Source: Xanthomonas arboricola
Lineage (GTDB): Bacteria; Pseudomonadota; Gammaproteobacteria; Xanthomonadales; Xanthomonadaceae
Reading direction: 5' to 3'
Assembly (NCBI RefSeq): GCF_002940665.1
Contig: NZ_MIGY01000001.1
Location: 1-64,000 of the forward strand
Length of the DNA stretch: 64,000 bases
Below, in pieces: positions 63,484 to 64,000 of this stretch. A program made the translations under genes and the position numbers. Position 1 is the stretch's first letter. Each line of letters starts with the position of its first letter. Below the pieces are notes generated by a model. That model did not search any database. It was given only the letters and a program-made list of their open reading frames with translations, and was not told the DNA's origin.

Positions 63484-64000
63484 ATGTCCATTCCCTTGGT
63501 TTCCTCATTCAGATCCGCTTTCGTTCGCACTTTGTTGGTCGGTCTGCTGCCTCTGTGCAGCGCGGCACAGGCTGGGCCGGCACGGGCCGATATCGTCATC
63601 GAACGTCCAAGCATCGCCCTGGCGGCCGCACGCAGCATCGTCGCTGCGGCGAATGCCGAGGCCGGCCGCAACGGCTGGGCGATCAGCGTGGCCGTCGTCG
63701 ATATCGCGGGTGAACTGGTGGCTTTCGAGAAGAGCGATGCGGCGATCGGCATCAGCCCTGCGGTGGCCATCGGCAAGGCACGCACGGCGGCCTTGTTGCA
63801 GGCACCGTCCAAGCAGTTCGAGGACTTCATCAACGCCGGGCGGCCCAGCTTTCTGTCCACGCCGGGCGTTACCGCGCTGGAAGGCGGGGTGCCCATCGTC
63901 GTCGAGGGCCGGGTGGTTGGCGCCGTGGGTGTCAGCGGCGCCCACGGCGCCAACGACTCGCAGGTCGCAACCGTCGCCGCTGCTGCCATCGAACATCCAC
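63484..64000 (+). CDS. HbpS/GlcG-family haem-binding-like protein, cut by window edge
   Basis: The open frame runs to the window end (172 codons seen). A signal peptide (LLVGLLPLCSAAQA) precedes a GlcG/HbpS domain: LAAARSIVAAANAEAGRNGW, ISVAVVDIAGELVAFEKSDA, GGVPIVVEGRVVGAVGVSGA. Family members bind haem or small ligands; here the protein is exported and follows the efflux genes by 23 bases, so it is probably co-expressed. Its exact role is unknown. Confidence 0.88.
   Translation, partial: MSIPLVSSFRSAFVRTLLVGLLPLCSAAQAGPARADIVIERPSIALAAARSIVAAANAEAGRNGWAISVAVVDIAGELVAFEKSDAAIGISPAVAIGKARTAALLQAPSKQFEDFINAGRPSFLSTPGVTALEGGVPIVVEGRVVGAVGVSGAHGANDSQVATVAAAAIEHP

Larger units (their letters stand above)
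34190..64000 (+). mobile_element. Left part of a Tn4371-like integrative conjugative element
   Basis: From the integrase onward the gene order is that of Tn4371-family elements: int, radC, DUF2958, DUF932, ParB-like, DUF736, DUF2285, AlpA-like, repA, parA, DUF2840, traF, relaxase. Long repeated GC-rich spacers lie between genes. The variable cargo (toxin-antitoxin plus ABC-3C, an RNxxxH protein, a group II intron, an efflux cassette) sits between core blocks, as expected. traG and the trb mating-pair genes are not yet reached, so the element continues to the right. Confidence 0.87.

Overview
The window is high-GC proteobacterial DNA. Gene content and order (paired M13 peptidases, two NlpC/P60 proteins, TilS-XseB-IspA, PmbA-DarP-TldD, YhdP-RNase G-Maf) point to the Xanthomonas/Xanthomonadaceae group. 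The organism name is an inference from these families and was not looked up. No rRNA, tRNA or CRISPR array was seen.

Positions 1-34190 are chromosomal backbone. In order they hold: a decayed phytoene-dehydrogenase-like gene; two M13 metallopeptidases, the second with a broken zinc motif; a rhomboid protease with an alkyltransferase-like protein; glutathione reductase beside a D-amino-acid-dehydrogenase remnant; a DUF418 membrane protein; SlyD; two NlpC/P60 hydrolases; a thioesterase; a dicarboxylate/amino-acid symporter; alkaline phosphatase; tilS-xseB-ispA; an M35 (deuterolysin-type) protease; DUF4870; pmbA-darP-tldD; yhdP-rng-maf; and a SIMPL-domain protein.

From about 34190 to the right edge (64000) lies the left part of an integrated conjugative element of the Tn4371 type. 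The junction appears to sit in the U-tract of the SIMPL gene's terminator. The conserved skeleton is integrase, RadC, DUF2958, DUF932, a large ParB-like protein, DUF736, XRE, DUF2958, DUF2285, AlpA-like, RepA, ParA, DUF2840, TraF peptidase and VirD2-like relaxase. An iteron array and an AT-rich stretch between repA and parA look like a replication origin. Long GC-rich non-coding spacers between these genes are imperfect copies of each other. A 2.2-kb group II intron interrupts one copy, and an undisturbed copy fixes its ends.

The element carries three cargo blocks. Directly behind the integrase is a HigBA-type toxin-antitoxin pair followed by a three-gene ABC three-component (ABC-3C) conflict system: an Mrr-like nuclease effector, a small middle component and a DUF2326 ATPase. 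In the middle is an orphan gene with an RNxxxH (HEPN-like) motif and a hairpin around its ribosome-binding site. After the relaxase is a TetR-controlled tripartite efflux cassette (outer-membrane factor, DHA2-type MFS pump, HlyD adaptor) followed by a HbpS/GlcG-like protein cut by the window edge. The mating-pair genes (traG, trb) and the right end would lie beyond 64000.
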